In this document: piece after piece, positions 29,230 through 40,078 of the stretch
Layout of the letters: the number at the start of each line of letters is the position of its first letter
Numbering within the stretch: the first letter of the stretch is position 1
Assembly (NCBI GenBank): GCA_945883235.1
Contig: CAMCXF010000010.1
Coordinates: 1 to 64,000 of the forward strand
DNA: 64,000 bases
Direction: 5' to 3'
Origin: Phenylobacterium deserti
GTDB lineage: Bacteria; Pseudomonadota; Alphaproteobacteria; Caulobacterales; Caulobacteraceae
Translations under genes and position numbers: made by a program
The notes under the pieces: model-generated
Databases searched by the model: none
Told to the model about the DNA's origin: nothing
What the model saw: only the letters and a program-made list of their open reading frames with translations

Positions 29230-31072
29230 GCGCGCGCTTCTTGAAGGGCTTTTTCGGCGGCCCGCCGGGGCCGGGGCGAGGCCCCCGGCTCTGACGATCA
29301 CCCTGGTGCGGACCGCTGCCCTGGGGACGCGGCGCGTAGGGTGGCCGAGGGCCGTCGGGGCGCGGGACACGATCAGGACGAGGCCCCGCCGCACGCGGCG
29401 GCGTTGCGCCGGGCGCACCCGCCGGGTTGATCCGGATGTCGCCGGAGTCGCCGGCCGCCTTGATCGCCTCACGGAAGCGGGGCTCCGCCTCGCGGGTGAT
29501 TTCGAACTTGGTCTCGTTGTCGAAAATCTTGATCAGTCCGATGTCTTTTTTGGTCACGTGGCCCAAACGGCAGATCAGCGGCACCAGCCACTTGGGATCG
29601 GCATTCTTGGAACGGCCTACCGGCAAGCGGAACCAGGTTGAATCGCCCGTCGGCGTGTAGTCGGTGCGTGAACCATGGTCGAGGCGCGGGCCGCGCGGAG
29701 GCGCGCTGTCCTGGCCACGGTCCGGACGCGGGCCACGATTGTCGCCGCCGCCGCGATCATTGCCACGATCATCAAACATTTCTTCCGGCGCGGGCAGGCG
29801 TGAGCGGTGAAGGCGAATCAAGGCCGCGGCCACGGCTTCCGGCGAGCGGTCGGCCAGCAGCTTGGCGGCGAGCTCCAGTTCCTCAGGCGAGGGGGGCTCG
29901 TTCAGCAGCGGGTCTTCGAACAACCGGATCTGGTCTTTGGCGCGGATTTCTTCGGCCAGCGGCGGGCCGGACCACTCCACGTTGAGATTGGCGACGGAGA
30001 ACAGACGCTCCGCCGGGCGGCGTTTGGTGTGCGGGACCACGACGACCGAGACGCCCTTCTTGCCGGCCCGGCCCGTTCGACCGCTACGGTGCAGCAGGCC
30101 TGCGGTGTTGGTGGGCAGGTCGGCGTGGATGACCAGACCCAGGTCCGGGAGGTCCAGGCCGCGCGCTGCGACGTCAGTGGCGACACAGGCCCGCGCATGT
30201 CCGTCCCGCAGTGACTGCAGCGCGTCGGCGCGTTCCTTCTGGGACAGTTCACCCGAGAGCTGTACGGCCGAGAAGCCGCGCTCCCGCAAGGCCCCGTAAA
30301 GGTGCCGGACCCGCTCACGCGTGGCGCAGAATATCAGCGCCCCGGGGCTCTCGAAGTAGCGCAACAGGTTGACGACGGCGTTTTCGATTTCGTTCGGTGC
30401 CACGCGGACAGCGCGATACTCGATGTCGCCGTGGGCCTCGTCGCGGCGGATCGTGTCGATGCGCACGGCGTCGCGTTGATAGCGCTTGGCCAGCGACGCG
30501 ATTTCCTTGGCGATGGTGGCCGAGAAGAGGAAGGTGCGGCGATCCACAGGCGTGGAGTCGAGAATTTCCTCGAGGTCTTCGCGGAATCCCATGTCGAGCA
30601 TCTCGTCGGCCTCGTCGAGCACAACGACCTTTAGCGATCCGAGGTCCAGGTTGCCCCGTTCGATGTGGTCCCGCAGACGTCCGGGGGTGCCGACCACGAT
30701 GTGGCAGCCGGCGCTGAGCGCGCGCTGCTCCTGGCGCGCGTCCATGCCGCCAACGCAGGTGACGACCCGCGCCCCGGCGGCCGCGAACAACCACGTCAGC
30801 TCGCGGCTGACCTGCAGGGCCAGTTCGCGGGTAGGCGCAATGGCTAGCAACATCGGCGCACCGGCGCGCTCGAACCGCTCGGCGTCGCCCAAAAGGGGAA
30901 TGGCTGCGGCCAGGCCAAAGGCGACGGTCTTGCCGGATCCGGTCTGTGCGGAAACCAGCAGGTCGGTGTTGGGTGGCGCGGCCAGAACAGCGGCTTGAAC
31001 CGGGGTCGGTTCCTTATAGCCCTGCGCTTCGAGCGCGCGGGCCAACGCGGGGTGCGTGGCGGGGAATGGCAT
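29219..31072 (-). CDS. DEAD-box RNA helicase with DbpA-type RNA-binding domain
   Basis: A 617-residue helicase: Q motif (TPVQAAVLA), SAQTGSGKT, PTRELA, DEAD in VVLDEADEMLD, SAT, and HRSGRTGRAGKKG. From about residue 480 comes a disordered Arg/Gly/Asp linker, a DbpA-like RNA-binding domain (RLGHVTKKDIGLIKIFDNE) and an Arg/Pro/Gly-rich tail. It probably remodels rRNA or structured mRNA. The start at 31072 gives the conserved MPFPATHPALARAL; the frame extends to 31357 only through the tRNA-Asp gene. Confidence 0.93.
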   Translation of the reverse strand: MPFPATHPALARALEAQGYKEPTPVQAAVLAAPPNTDLLVSAQTGSGKTVAFGLAAAIPLLGDAERFERAGAPMLLAIAPTRELALQVSRELTWLFAAAGARVVTCVGGMDARQEQRALSAGCHIVVGTPGRLRDHIERGNLDLGSLKVVVLDEADEMLDMGFREDLEEILDSTPVDRRTFLFSATIAKEIASLAKRYQRDAVRIDTIRRDEAHGDIEYRAVRVAPNEIENAVVNLLRYFESPGALIFCATRERVRHLYGALRERGFSAVQLSGELSQKERADALQSLRDGHARACVATDVAARGLDLPDLGLVIHADLPTNTAGLLHRSGRTGRAGKKGVSVVVVPHTKRRPAERLFSVANLNVEWSGPPLAEEIRAKDQIRLFEDPLLNEPPSPEELELAAKLLADRSPEAVAAALIRLHRSRLPAPEEMFDDRGNDRGGGDNRGPRPDRGQDSAPPRGPRLDHGSRTDYTPTGDSTWFRLPVGRSKNADPKWLVPLICRLGHVTKKDIGLIKIFDNETKFEITREAEPRFREAIKAAGDSGDIRINPAGAPGATPPRAAGPRPDRVPRPDGPRPPYAPRPQGSGPHQGDRQSRGPRPGPGGPPKKPFKKRAPNG

Positions 31073-31151
31073 GGCAAAGGCTCCTGGGCGCAGCGAACAG
31101 CGCCTGGTCGCAGGAATCTGTACGGGGTACGAATGATCTACGCCACGGAAA

Positions 31152-31228
<77 letters not shown>

Positions 31229-31366
31229 GCAGGACCTTCCAGTCGAGCGAAGGCGGCTCTGATAGGGGCGGGGTGGAATCGTGTCAATGTTTGTATGCCC
31301 CAAGCGATGGAAGAGAGTGAAATGTGACCATCCGTCGCGCTCCTTTTCGCATTGCACAACGTGGGT

Positions 31367-31395
31367 TTGAAACGCCCGTATGATCGGTCTAGAAG
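31367..31395 (+). promoter_or_regulatory. Candidate nuo operon promoter
   Basis: TTGAAA (31367-31372), a 17-bp spacer and TAGAAG (31390-31395) lie 30 bp before the nuoA start. The -10 is imperfect, so this is tentative. It is the only good match in the gap between tRNA-Asp and nuoA. Confidence 0.4.
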
Positions 31396-31425
31396 ACCCC
31401 CGCGACTCCCCCGCCGGAGACTCAA

Positions 31426-31803
31426 GTGAACGACTTTCTGCTCCAGTACCTGCCCATCGCGATCTTCCTGGGGATCGCGGCGGTTTTGGGTATTGTTTTC
31501 ATCCTGTTTGCCGTGGTGATCGCGCCGAAAGCGCCGGACCCTGAGAAACTGTCTTCCTACGAGTGCGGCTTCAATGCCTTTGATGACGCACGGATGAAGT
31601 TCGACGTGCGATTCTATCTGGTCTCGATCCTGTTCATTATCTTCGACCTGGAAGTGGCCTTCCTGTTCCCATGGGCGGTGTCTCTGATGAACCTGCCGCA
31701 GGAGACCGCGCAGTTTGCGTTCTGGTCGATGATGACCTTTCTGGGCGTGCTGACCGTGGGCTTCATCTACGAGTGGAAGAAGGGGGCCCTGGAATGGGAG
31801 TGA
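31426..31803 (+). CDS. nuoA: NADH-quinone oxidoreductase subunit A
   Basis: A 125-residue membrane subunit of complex I with three helices and the conserved loop [16 protein letters not shown] that lies at the quinone entrance. GTG start with GGAGA upstream. First gene of the nuo operon; its end overlaps nuoB by 10 bp. Confidence 0.96.
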   Translation: MNDFLLQYLPIAIFLGIAAVLGIVFILFAVVIAPKAPDPEKLSSYECGFNAFDDARMKFDVRFYLVSILFIIFDLEVAFLFPWAVSLMNLPQETAQFAFWSMMTFLGVLTVGFIYEWKKGALEWE

Positions 31804-32354
31804 TCGTTCCCGCCGGTGCTGCCGGCCGTACGACCGTCGAGGGGTATAATCCCGACGCTCACGACCCCTTTTTTGACGGAGTATCCCAGCAGCTGTCCGA
31901 CAAGGGGTTTGTGACCGCCAGTCTGGACGACCTGATCACCTGGGCGCGCACTGGCTCGCTGATGTGGATGACCTTTGGTCTGGCGTGCTGCGCGGTCGAG
32001 ATGATGCAGGCCTCAATGCCGCGTTATGATCTGGAGCGGTACGGGTTTGCACCGCGTGCCAGCCCGCGTCAGTCGGACGTGATGATCGTGGCCGGTACCC
32101 TGGTCAACAAAATGGCTCCGGCGCTGCGCAAGGTCTACGACCAGATGCCCGAGCCGCGCTACGTGATCTCCATGGGCAGCTGCGCCAACGGCGGTGGCTA
32201 TTATTACTTCAGCTATTCGACCGTCCGTGGCTGCGACAGGATCGTGCCGGTGGACATCTATGTGCCGGGCTGCCCTCCGACCGCCGAGGCGCTGATCTAC
32301 GGTATCCTGCAACTGCAGAAGAAGATCCGTCGGACGGGGACCATTGAGCGATGA
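31794..32354 (+). CDS. nuoB: NADH-quinone oxidoreductase subunit B
   Basis: Peripheral-arm subunit holding the terminal [4Fe-4S] cluster N2; the cysteines are in [20 protein letters not shown] and [11 protein letters not shown]. The ATG at 31794 lies inside the end of nuoA (10-bp overlap). 186 residues, with a short N-terminal extension. Overlaps nuoC by 4 bp. Confidence 0.97.
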   Translation: MGVIVPAGAAGRTTVEGYNPDAHDPFFDGVSQQLSDKGFVTASLDDLITWARTGSLMWMTFGLACCAVEMMQASMPRYDLERYGFAPRASPRQSDVMIVAGTLVNKMAPALRKVYDQMPEPRYVISMGSCANGGGYYYFSYSTVRGCDRIVPVDIYVPGCPPTAEALIYGILQLQKKIRRTGTIER

Positions 32355-32971
32355 CCTGGCCGGTCAAGGACACCGATCTTACCAAGCTTGGCAAGGCGAT
32401 CTGCAAGGGTGCCAAGGGCATTATCACTGGTGCGGATGTGCAGTTTGGCGAGCTGACGCTGACGGGTCCGGCGGACCGGATCGTTGAGGCGCTGACGATC
32501 CTGCGTGATGAGCATGGCTTTCATCAGCTGATCGACCTGTGCGGCGCGGACTACCCCGAGCGGCCGCTTCGGTTCGACGTGGTCTATCACCTGCTGTCGA
32601 TGACCCATAACCGGCGCGTCCGGATCAAGGTGCAGACCGACGAGGACACACCCGTGGCCTCGGCGACGGCGGTTTATCCTGCGGCCAACTGGTTCGAGCG
32701 CGAGGCGTTCGACATGTACGGCATCTTCTTCGACAACCACCCTGACCTGCGCCGCATCCTTACTGACTACGGCTTCCACGGCCATCCGCTGCGCAAAGAC
32801 TTCCCGATGACCGGCTCCGTCGAGGTTCGATACGACGAGGAGCTGAAGCGAGTGGTCTATGAACCCGTGAAGTCGGTGGAATGGCGTAACTGGGACTTCC
32901 TCAGTCCCTGGGAAGGCATCGAGCGCGGCTTCGCCGCTGTTCTGCCGGGCGACGAAAAGGGCAAGTCATGA
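32351..32971 (+). CDS. nuoC: NADH-quinone oxidoreductase subunit C
   Basis: A 206-residue 30-kDa-type subunit of the connecting module, with the signature ERE[AV]FDMYGIFF and HPLRKDFP. In this organism it is separate from NuoD, not fused as in E. coli. Overlaps both nuoB and nuoD by 4 bp. Confidence 0.96.
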   Translation: MTWPVKDTDLTKLGKAICKGAKGIITGADVQFGELTLTGPADRIVEALTILRDEHGFHQLIDLCGADYPERPLRFDVVYHLLSMTHNRRVRIKVQTDEDTPVASATAVYPAANWFEREAFDMYGIFFDNHPDLRRILTDYGFHGHPLRKDFPMTGSVEVRYDEELKRVVYEPVKSVEWRNWDFLSPWEGIERGFAAVLPGDEKGKS

Positions 32972-34203
32972 GCGTCAAGGCGCCCGCGCTGCCGGCGGAC
33001 TATTTCCACGATCCCAAGGTCCCGGAAACACCGGTCCGCAAGTTCAACATCAACTTCGGCCCGCAACACCCGGCCGCCCACGGCGTGCTGCGCCTGGTGC
33101 TGGAACTGGACGGCGAAGTGGTCGAGCGGGTCGACCCGCACATTGGTCTGTTGCACCGGGGCACCGAGAAGCTGATGGAGGCCCGGCCCTATCAGCAGAC
33201 GATCCCCTACATGGACCGCCTCGACTATGTGGCACCCATGAACCAGGAACATGCCTATGTCCTGGCCATCGAGAAGCTGCTGGGCGTTGAGGCACCGTAT
33301 CGGGCGCTGCTGATCCGCACGCTTTACGATGAGATTGGCCGCATTCTCAGCCACCTGCTGAATGTGACCACTCAGGCCATGGACGTCGGTGCGCTGACCC
33401 CGCCGCTCTGGGGCTTCGAAGAGCGCGAAAAGCTGATGATCTTTTACGAGCGCGCGTCGGGCGCCCGGATGCATGCCAACTACTACCGCGTCGGTGGCGT
33501 GCGCCAGGACCTGCCGGAGGCCCTGATCCGCGATATCGACGACTGGTGCGACTATTTCCCGCGTATCGTCGACGATCTGGAAGGCCTGATTACGGGCAGC
33601 CGGATCTTCAAACAGCGCAACGTTGATATCGGCGTGGTGACCAAGGAAGAGGCCATCGCCCACAGCTTCTCCGGCGTGCTGGTGCGCGGTTCCGGGGTCG
33701 CATGGGACCTACGTCGCGCCCAGCCCTATGCGGCCTACAACGACATGGAATTCGACGTGCCGCTGGGCGTACACGGGGACTGCTACGACCGCTATCTTTG
33801 CCGAATGCGCGAGATGCGCGAGTCCACAAAGATCATGAAGCAGTGCTGCGCGCGCCTGTTGAAGACGCCGGGCCCTGTGCTGATCGAGGACAACAAGGTG
33901 GCAGCCCCGCGTCGCGGCGAGATGAAGCGCTCGATGGAAGCGCTGATCCACCACTTCAAGCTGTTCACGGAGGGCTATCGGACCCCGCCGGGCGAGGTCT
34001 ATGCCTGCGTCGAAGCGCCCAAAGGCGAGTTCGGCGTCTATCTGGTCAGCGACGGGACCAACAAGCCTTACCGGGTGAAGATCCGCGCGCCGGGCTATCC
34101 GCACCTGCAGGCTATGGACTGGATGAACCGCGGCCACATGCTGGCCGACGTCTCGGCCATCCTGGGTTCGCTGGACATTGTGTTCGGGGAGATCGACCGG
34201 TGA
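32968..34203 (+). CDS. nuoD: NADH-quinone oxidoreductase subunit D
   Basis: A 411-residue 49-kDa subunit forming the quinone pocket with NuoB. Conserved blocks include [18 protein letters not shown] and [13 protein letters not shown]. The stop overlaps, by GTGA, the start of the embedded NTF2-like gene. Confidence 0.97.
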   Translation: MSVKAPALPADYFHDPKVPETPVRKFNINFGPQHPAAHGVLRLVLELDGEVVERVDPHIGLLHRGTEKLMEARPYQQTIPYMDRLDYVAPMNQEHAYVLAIEKLLGVEAPYRALLIRTLYDEIGRILSHLLNVTTQAMDVGALTPPLWGFEEREKLMIFYERASGARMHANYYRVGGVRQDLPEALIRDIDDWCDYFPRIVDDLEGLITGSRIFKQRNVDIGVVTKEEAIAHSFSGVLVRGSGVAWDLRRAQPYAAYNDMEFDVPLGVHGDCYDRYLCRMREMRESTKIMKQCCARLLKTPGPVLIEDNKVAAPRRGEMKRSMEALIHHFKLFTEGYRTPPGEVYACVEAPKGEFGVYLVSDGTNKPYRVKIRAPGYPHLQAMDWMNRGHMLADVSAILGSLDIVFGEIDR

Positions 34204-34550
34204 GCGCCAACGCCCAACTAGCACACGCCGACATCGCCCAGGGTCAGCTCGAGGCCTACAATGTCCAGGACCTGGGCTCGCACTGCGCATTCTTCGCCGA
34301 CGACATCACGGTGGCCGACCTGAACGGCGCTGTGTCCATTCAGGGCATCTCGGCCTATCGCGCTAAATATCTGCAGGTGTTTGCCGATTTCCCTCAGAAC
34401 CGGGCACGCCTGGTCAACCGGATCTGCGTCGGCAACACCGTCATCGATCATGAGGATGTCAGCCGGGGCCCCGACGGGCCGAGCTTTCAGGTGATCGCCA
34501 TCTACACCCTCGCCGGCGGCAAGATCGCCCGCGTGGATTTCGTGAAGTGA
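34200..34550 (+). CDS. NTF2/SnoaL-like protein inside the nuo operon
   Basis: A 116-residue frame starting GTG at 34200, overlapping the nuoD stop by 4 bp, and ending 7 bp before nuoE. The sequence has the NTF2-like pattern: N-terminal helix [10 protein letters not shown], then FFADDITV, a helix around the YRAKYLQVF block, and beta strands ending [20 protein letters not shown]. Related proteins are isomerases or small-ligand binders. It is not a classical complex I subunit. Its coupling to nuoD suggests a role in complex I assembly or a linked reaction (inference). Confidence 0.82.
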   Translation: MSANAQLAHADIAQGQLEAYNVQDLGSHCAFFADDITVADLNGAVSIQGISAYRAKYLQVFADFPQNRARLVNRICVGNTVIDHEDVSRGPDGPSFQVIAIYTLAGGKIARVDFVK

Positions 34551-34557
34551 GGTCCGC

Positions 34558-35220
34558 GTGAGCGTCCGTCGTCTAGCCGCCGTCCAGCCGGCCAGCTTCG
34601 CCTTCAAGCCGGCGACGCTGAAGGCCGCCAAAGTCTGGATGGAGAACTTCCCGGACGGCAAACAGCAGTCCGCCGTGGTACCGACCCTGTGGCTGGTCCA
34701 GAAGCAGGAGGGCTGGCTGTCCGAGCCCTCGATCCGCGCCGTGGCCGAACTGCTGGGCATGCCGGTGATCCGGGTGCTGGAGGTGGCGACCTTCTACACC
34801 ATGTTCATGCTTGAGCCGGTGGGTGAGGTCGCCCTCGTGCAGGTCTGCGGCACCACGCCGTGCCAGACGCGCGGGTCCGAGGACCTGCTGGAGGTCTGTA
34901 AACACAAGTTCGGCCCGCAGAACCATCGTTCCGCTGACGGCAAGTTTTACTGGCAAGAAGTTGAATGCCTTGGGGCGTGTGCGAACGCGCCGATGGCGGC
35001 GATCAACGACCACTACTACGAAGACCTGACGCCCGAGAGCTTCGAGAAGCTGCTGGACGATTTCGCCGCCGGCAAGAAGCCGAAGCCCGGGTCCATGATC
35101 GGCCGTCAGGGTTCTGCGCCGGAAGGTGGAGCGACGACGCTCACCGATCCCAAGCTGTTCGACGGCTCGCTGGGCAAGAAGATCAAGGTGCCGAACCTGC
35201 CGACGAAGGTGAAGGCATGA
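34558..35220 (+). CDS. nuoE: NADH-quinone oxidoreductase subunit E
   Basis: The 24-kDa subunit with the [2Fe-2S] cluster N1a: CGTTPC and, 35 residues later, ECLGAC. GTG start. 220 residues, with a C-terminal extension of about 40 residues rich in Gly/Lys/Pro. Followed not by nuoF but by the inverted repeat and a small membrane protein. Confidence 0.96.
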   Translation: MSVRRLAAVQPASFAFKPATLKAAKVWMENFPDGKQQSAVVPTLWLVQKQEGWLSEPSIRAVAELLGMPVIRVLEVATFYTMFMLEPVGEVALVQVCGTTPCQTRGSEDLLEVCKHKFGPQNHRSADGKFYWQEVECLGACANAPMAAINDHYYEDLTPESFEKLLDDFAAGKKPKPGSMIGRQGSAPEGGATTLTDPKLFDGSLGKKIKVPNLPTKVKA

Positions 35221-35240
35221 GCCTCAAATCAGATCGCTTC

Positions 35241-35415
35241 ACCTCCCCCGCAAAGCGGCGGGAGGGGGACCGCGCCCCGCAGAGGGCGTGGTGGAGGGGG
35301 CAGGCCTCAGGCTCGGCGAATTTGGCGCTCCAGAATGTTCAGTGGATAGGGCTTGCCCCCTCCACCCCCCGCTCTTCGGCGGGCGGTCCCCCTCCCGCCA
35401 CTTCGTGGGGGAGGT
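35241..35415. repeat. Long imperfect inverted repeat (palindromic element) between nuoE and nuoF
   Basis: Arms 35241-35306 and 35350-35415 are near-perfect inverted copies of about 66 nt, starting ACCTCCCCC and ending GGGGGAGGT, around a 43-nt centre. Each arm contains smaller palindromes (CGGGAGGGGGACCG). It resembles the C/G-rich mobile palindromes scattered through alphaproteobacterial intergenic regions. It fills the 202-bp gap inside the operon. A 66-codon frame (35217-35417), whose ATG overlaps the nuoE stop, runs right through it; whether it is translated is doubtful. Confidence 0.8.
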
Positions 35416-35422
35416 AGGAGTC

Positions 35423-35635
35423 GTGTCACTGACCCCGGAACTCGCCGCTCAGAAGAAGCGCCTCACCGCCATGGCAGTCGTCAATGTCGTGTGCGTGGTC
35501 ATCGCCCTGACGGCGATTGTCCTGCACTACCTGTATGCGCTCGACTGGGCGCTGTTTGTGTTCGGGGGCGCGCTGCTGGTGGGCTTTGGAACGCAGATCT
35601 GGTTTATCGCCGGCTTTCGCCGGAAGGGAGTTTAG
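35423..35635 (+). CDS. Two-helix membrane protein inside the nuo operon
   Basis: GTG start at 35423 with GGAGGTAGGAG upstream gives a 70-residue protein: a short basic N-terminus ([14 protein letters not shown]), two hydrophobic helices (about residues 17-37 and 41-63) and an Arg/Lys-rich end. Probably an inner-membrane hairpin with both ends in the cytoplasm. It ends 2 bp before nuoF. Not a known core subunit; function unknown. Confidence 0.75.
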   Translation: MSLTPELAAQKKRLTAMAVVNVVCVVIALTAIVLHYLYALDWALFVFGGALLVGFGTQIWFIAGFRRKGV

Positions 35636-35637
35636 GC

Positions 35638-36951
35638 GTGACGGGCATTCTGGCCGACAAGGACCGGATCTTCCTCAACATCTATGGCCAGCGTGACTGG
35701 GGCCTGGAGGGGGCGAAGGCGCGCGGCGCGTGGAACGGCACGAAGGATATCGTGAGCCAGACCCCGGAATGGATCTGCGACCAGATGAAGGCGTCGGGCC
35801 TGCGCGGGCGCGGCGGGGCGGGTTTTGCCACCGGCCTGAAGTGGACCTTCATGCCGAAGGTTCAGAGCGAGCGGCCGCACTATCTGCTGGTCAACGCCGA
35901 TGAGTCCGAGCCGGGCGCCTGCAAGGATCGCGACATCCTGCGCAATGACCCGCATCTGCTGATCGAGGGCTGCGTCATCGCCTGCAAGGCGATGCGCTCG
36001 CACCAGGCCTACATCTATATCCGCGGCGAATATGTGCATGAGCGCGAGCGCCTGACGGCGGCGATCAAACAGGCTTACGAGGCCAAGCTGATCGGCAAAG
36101 GTTCCATCCTGGGCTACGACGTGGACGTCGGCCTGCAGCATGGCGGCGGCGCCTACATCTGCGGTGACGAGACGGCCCTGATGGAGAGCTTCGAGGGCAA
36201 GAAGGGCCAGCCACGCCTGAAGCCGCCGTTCCCGGCCGGCGCGGGCATCTATGGCTGCCCGACGACGGTGAACAACGTCGAGACCATTGCGGTGGTGGGC
36301 ACGATCCTGCGGCGCGGGGCGGACTGGTTTGCCCAGTTCGGGACCGAAAAATCCACAGGCACCAAGCTGTTCGCGGGCTCCGGCCATCTGAACAAGCCCT
36401 GCGTAGTCGAAGACGCGGTCGGCATTTCGGTTAAGCAGCTGATTGAGGATCACTTTGGCGGCGTGCGCGGCGGTTGGGGCAACCTGAAGGCCGTGATTCC
36501 CGGCGGCATTTCGGTGCGGATGATCCCCGCCGAGGAGGCCGAGGTCGCGCTGATGACCTATGAGGATCTGCAGGCGCGCGGCTCGGGCCTCGGCACCGGC
36601 ACCATGATCGTGTTCGACAAGGACGCCGACCTGGTGAAGGCCATCGCGCGGGCCAGCTATTTCTACAAGCACGAGAGTTGCGGCCAGTGCACACCGTGCC
36701 GCGAAGGCACCGGCTGGATGTGGCGGGTGATGGAGCGGATGGTCACCGGCGAGGCCGAGATGTCCGAGATTGACATGCTGCTGGACGTGGCCAGTCAGGT
36801 CGAGGGCCACACCATTTGCGGCCTCGGCGACGCCGCCGCCTGGCCGATCCAAGGTCTGTTCCGCCACTTCCGCCACGAGGTGGAAGACCGCATCACACAG
36901 TACCGGGCGCGCAAAGGCAGCTATGCCGGTGCCTCGATTGCGGCGGAGTAA
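35638..36951 (+). CDS. nuoF: NADH-quinone oxidoreductase subunit F
   Basis: The 51-kDa subunit binding NADH, FMN and cluster N3. NADH/FMN sites include [13 protein letters not shown] and the Gly-rich [14 protein letters not shown] block; the N3 cysteines are [10 protein letters not shown] plus a later Cys (HTICGLGD). The GTG at 35638 with AAGGGAG upstream is chosen; the frame is open further upstream but only through the small membrane gene. 437 residues. Confidence 0.97.
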   Translation: MTGILADKDRIFLNIYGQRDWGLEGAKARGAWNGTKDIVSQTPEWICDQMKASGLRGRGGAGFATGLKWTFMPKVQSERPHYLLVNADESEPGACKDRDILRNDPHLLIEGCVIACKAMRSHQAYIYIRGEYVHERERLTAAIKQAYEAKLIGKGSILGYDVDVGLQHGGGAYICGDETALMESFEGKKGQPRLKPPFPAGAGIYGCPTTVNNVETIAVVGTILRRGADWFAQFGTEKSTGTKLFAGSGHLNKPCVVEDAVGISVKQLIEDHFGGVRGGWGNLKAVIPGGISVRMIPAEEAEVALMTYEDLQARGSGLGTGTMIVFDKDADLVKAIARASYFYKHESCGQCTPCREGTGWMWRVMERMVTGEAEMSEIDMLLDVASQVEGHTICGLGDAAAWPIQGLFRHFRHEVEDRITQYRARKGSYAGASIAAE

Positions 36952-36956
36952 GTCAG

Positions 36957-38996
36957 ATGCCTATCGCCAAGGTCGACGGGGTCGAGGTCGAATTCGAAGC
37001 CGGGATGAATGTCCTGCAAGTCGCTGAACTTGCCGGCAAAGAGATTCCCAGATTCTGCTACCACGAACGCCTGAGCATCGCAGGCAACTGCCGCATGTGC
37101 CTTGTGGAGGTGAAGCCCGGCCCGCCGAAGCCGCAGGCCTCGTGCGCCCTGCCGGCCGCCGAGGGGCAGGAAATCTTCACCGACAGTCCGATGGTCCGGA
37201 AGGCCCGTCACGGGGTGATGGAATTTCTGCTGATCAACCATCCGCTGGATTGCCCGATCTGCGACCAGGGCGGCGAGTGCGACCTGCAGGATCAGGCCAT
37301 GGGCTATGGCCGCGACGACAGCCGCTATGCCGACAACAAGCGCGCGGTCGAAGAGAAGTTCATGGGACCGTTGATCAAGACGGTCATGACCCGCTGTATC
37401 CAGTGCACCCGTTGCGTTCGCTTCATCACCGAGGTGGCTGGCGTGCCGGAAATCGGCCTGATCAGTCGCGGCGAAGACGTTGAAATTACGACTTATCTCG
37501 ACAAGGCCGTGATGTCGGAACTGTCGGCCAATATCATCGACCTGTGCCCGGTGGGCGCGTTAACGTCGAAGCCCTATGCGTTCAACGCCCGGCCCTGGGA
37601 GCTGAAGAAGACCGAAAGCGTTGACGTCATGGACGCGCTGGGTTCGGCCATCAGGGTGGATGCTCGGGGTTCTGCTGTGCTTCGCGTGCTGCCGCGCACC
37701 AACGAGGCGATCAACGAGGAGTGGATTTCGGACAAGACCCGCTATGCGGTGGACGGCCTCGCCCGGCAACGGCTGGACCAGCCCTATCTGCGGGTTGACG
37801 GCAAACTGAAGCCCGCGAGCTGGGTCGAGGCGCTGGATACGGTGGCGGCCAAGGTCAAGGCGACGACGCCCGATCGGATCGGCGTGATCGCCGGCGACCT
37901 GCAGGACGCAGAGTCCATGAAGGCCGCCAAGGACCTTTTCGGCGGGATGGGCGTGATCAGCCTGGACTGTCGGCAGGACGGCATGGTGCTGGGCGGCGGG
38001 GCTCGCGAGAGCTGGCTGTTGAATTCAGCGATCCAGGGCCTTGAAGACGCAGATGTGATTCTGTTGGTCGGCACCAATCCCCGGCTTGAAGCGCCGGTGC
38101 TGAATGCCCGGTTGCGCAAGCGCTGGATGGCGGGTGCGCTGAAGATCGGCGTGATCGGCGAGGCGGCCGACCTGACATATGACTACGAGTATCTGGGTTT
38201 GGGTGCGGGCGCTCTGAACACCGTGGGCAAGTCCAAGGGTGGTTTCCTGACGGCGCTGAAGGCCGCGAAGGCCCCCGCGATTATCGTTGGTGCGGGCGCG
38301 CTGGGCCGGACCGATAGTGCGTCGGTTCTGCAAGCTGCGGCCGCTGTGGCCAAGACCTACAACATGGCGTGGAACGTGTTGCACACCGCGGCAAGCCGGG
38401 TAGGGGGCCTCGATCTGGGCTTCGTTCCGGGAGAGAACGGCAAGACCGCCGCTCAGCTGGCGGCCAAAGGCGGCGCTGACGTGCTGGTGCTGCTGGGTGC
38501 CGACGAAATCGACGTCTCGAAGTCGGACGCCTTCGTGGTCTATCTGGGCACGCATGGGGACACGGGTGCGCATCGGGCCGACGTGATCCTGCCGGGTGCC
38601 GCCTATACCGAGAAGAACGGCATATACGTGAACACCGAGGGCCGGGTGCAACTTGGCGTACGCGCGGTGTTCCCCAAGGGCGAGGCCAAGGAAGACTGGG
38701 CGATCTTGCGGGCCCTTTCAGAGCGGATGGGCACCAAACTCCCATACGATACGCTGGATCAGTTGAGGGCTAGGCTGTTCGCGGATCACCCGACATTTGG
38801 TCGCATAGACTATGTGGCTGACGTGCCCGGGGCCATCGATCTGGGATCGCTGGGGACCAAGGGCGCGCTGTCTGATGCGCCGTTGGTGAGTGGCCTCAAG
38901 AGCTTCTACCTCTCCAACCCCATCGCGCGCGCCAGCGTGACCATGGCCGAGTGTGCCGCGCTTGCGTCGAGCGCGACCAAGATGGCGGCGGAGTAG
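36957..38996 (+). CDS. nuoG: NADH-quinone oxidoreductase subunit G
   Basis: The 75-kDa subunit carrying N1b, N4 and N5. N-terminal ferredoxin-like [2Fe-2S] domain ([15 protein letters not shown]), a His/Cys-ligated [4Fe-4S] site ([17 protein letters not shown]), then [10 protein letters not shown] and a molybdopterin-oxidoreductase-like C-terminal domain without a cofactor. 679 residues, the normal alphaproteobacterial size. 5 bp after nuoF. Confidence 0.97.
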   Translation: MPIAKVDGVEVEFEAGMNVLQVAELAGKEIPRFCYHERLSIAGNCRMCLVEVKPGPPKPQASCALPAAEGQEIFTDSPMVRKARHGVMEFLLINHPLDCPICDQGGECDLQDQAMGYGRDDSRYADNKRAVEEKFMGPLIKTVMTRCIQCTRCVRFITEVAGVPEIGLISRGEDVEITTYLDKAVMSELSANIIDLCPVGALTSKPYAFNARPWELKKTESVDVMDALGSAIRVDARGSAVLRVLPRTNEAINEEWISDKTRYAVDGLARQRLDQPYLRVDGKLKPASWVEALDTVAAKVKATTPDRIGVIAGDLQDAESMKAAKDLFGGMGVISLDCRQDGMVLGGGARESWLLNSAIQGLEDADVILLVGTNPRLEAPVLNARLRKRWMAGALKIGVIGEAADLTYDYEYLGLGAGALNTVGKSKGGFLTALKAAKAPAIIVGAGALGRTDSASVLQAAAAVAKTYNMAWNVLHTAASRVGGLDLGFVPGENGKTAAQLAAKGGADVLVLLGADEIDVSKSDAFVVYLGTHGDTGAHRADVILPGAAYTEKNGIYVNTEGRVQLGVRAVFPKGEAKEDWAILRALSERMGTKLPYDTLDQLRARLFADHPTFGRIDYVADVPGAIDLGSLGTKGALSDAPLVSGLKSFYLSNPIARASVTMAECAALASSATKMAAE

Positions 38997-39001
38997 CGCG
39001 G

Positions 39002-40078
39002 ATGGAATTCTGGGCTACCCCCGTTGGCTGGACGATCCTCGCCTTCGCTCACATCCTGGCTGTGACGGTTTCGCTGCTGCTGATCGTGGCCTTCATCATC
39101 TATGGCGACCGCAAAATCTTCGCAGGTGTTCAGGCGCGTAAAGGCCCTAACGTCGTGGGGCCGTTCGGCCTGCTGCAGTCGTTCGCCGACCTGGGCAAGT
39201 TCCTGGTGAAGGAACTTGTCATTCCGGCCGGTGCCGACAAGGCGGTGTTCCTGCTGGCACCGTTGATCAGCGTGACCCTGGCTTTCGGTGCCTGGGCGGT
39301 GATGCCATTCGCGCCCGGTTGGGCGATCTCGGACATCAACGTCGGAATTCTCTATCTCTTCGCCGTGTCGTCGATGGGCGTCTACGGGATCATCATGGGC
39401 GGTTGGGCTTCCAACTCGAAGTATCCGTTCCTGGGCTCCCTGCGCTCGGCGGCGCAGATGGTGTCGTACGAGGTCTCGATTGGTTTTGTGATCATCACGG
39501 TGATCCTGCTGGCCGGCACCATGAACCTGAACCAGATCACAGAGGCTCAGGCCGGCGGCTTCTGGCACTGGTTCATGTTCGGCGGCGGGCCCAACTGGCA
39601 GACCAACTGGCCGCTGATCCTGATCATGTTCCCGATGGGCGTGATCTTCTTCATCTCGGGCCTGGCCGAAACCAACCGGCCGCCCTTCGACCTGCCTGAG
39701 GCGGAGTCGGAACTGGTCGCGGGATACGCAGTGGAGTACGGCTCCACGCCCTACCTGCTGTTCTATCTGGCCGAGATGTTGAACATCGTCCTGATGAGCG
39801 GGCTGATGGCGGTGCTGTTCCTCGGCGGCTGGAACGCGCCATGGCCGGCAGATTATCTGACCGGCTGGCCGGCGTGGCTGGCCAGTTTGCACGGCCTGTT
39901 CTTCTTCGCGATCAAGACGGTCTTTGTGTTCTTCATGAACGCCATGGTCCGCGCGATCGTGCCGCGTTACCGCTATGATCAACTGATGCGCCTGGGGTGG
40001 AAGGTGTTCCTGCCGACGTCACTGGTCGCTGTGGCGGTCGTGGCGGGCTGGCAGGTCTATACCGGGTTCGGATCATGA
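39002..40078 (+). CDS. nuoH: NADH-quinone oxidoreductase subunit H
   Basis: A 358-residue subunit with eight membrane helices that forms the quinone channel. Signature loops are visible: [20 protein letters not shown] and [20 protein letters not shown]. The ATG at 39002 lies 5 bp after nuoG. Its stop overlaps the small lipoprotein gene by ATGA. Confidence 0.97.
   Translation: MEFWATPVGWTILAFAHILAVTVSLLLIVAFIIYGDRKIFAGVQARKGPNVVGPFGLLQSFADLGKFLVKELVIPAGADKAVFLLAPLISVTLAFGAWAVMPFAPGWAISDINVGILYLFAVSSMGVYGIIMGGWASNSKYPFLGSLRSAAQMVSYEVSIGFVIITVILLAGTMNLNQITEAQAGGFWHWFMFGGGPNWQTNWPLILIMFPMGVIFFISGLAETNRPPFDLPEAESELVAGYAVEYGSTPYLLFYLAEMLNIVLMSGLMAVLFLGGWNAPWPADYLTGWPAWLASLHGLFFFAIKTVFVFFMNAMVRAIVPRYRYDQLMRLGWKVFLPTSLVAVAVVAGWQVYTGFGS

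Noticed and set aside
35217..35417. 66-codon gene overlapping the nuoE stop
   Set aside because: Nearly all of it is the inverted repeat, and it resembles no protein; kept only as an observation.
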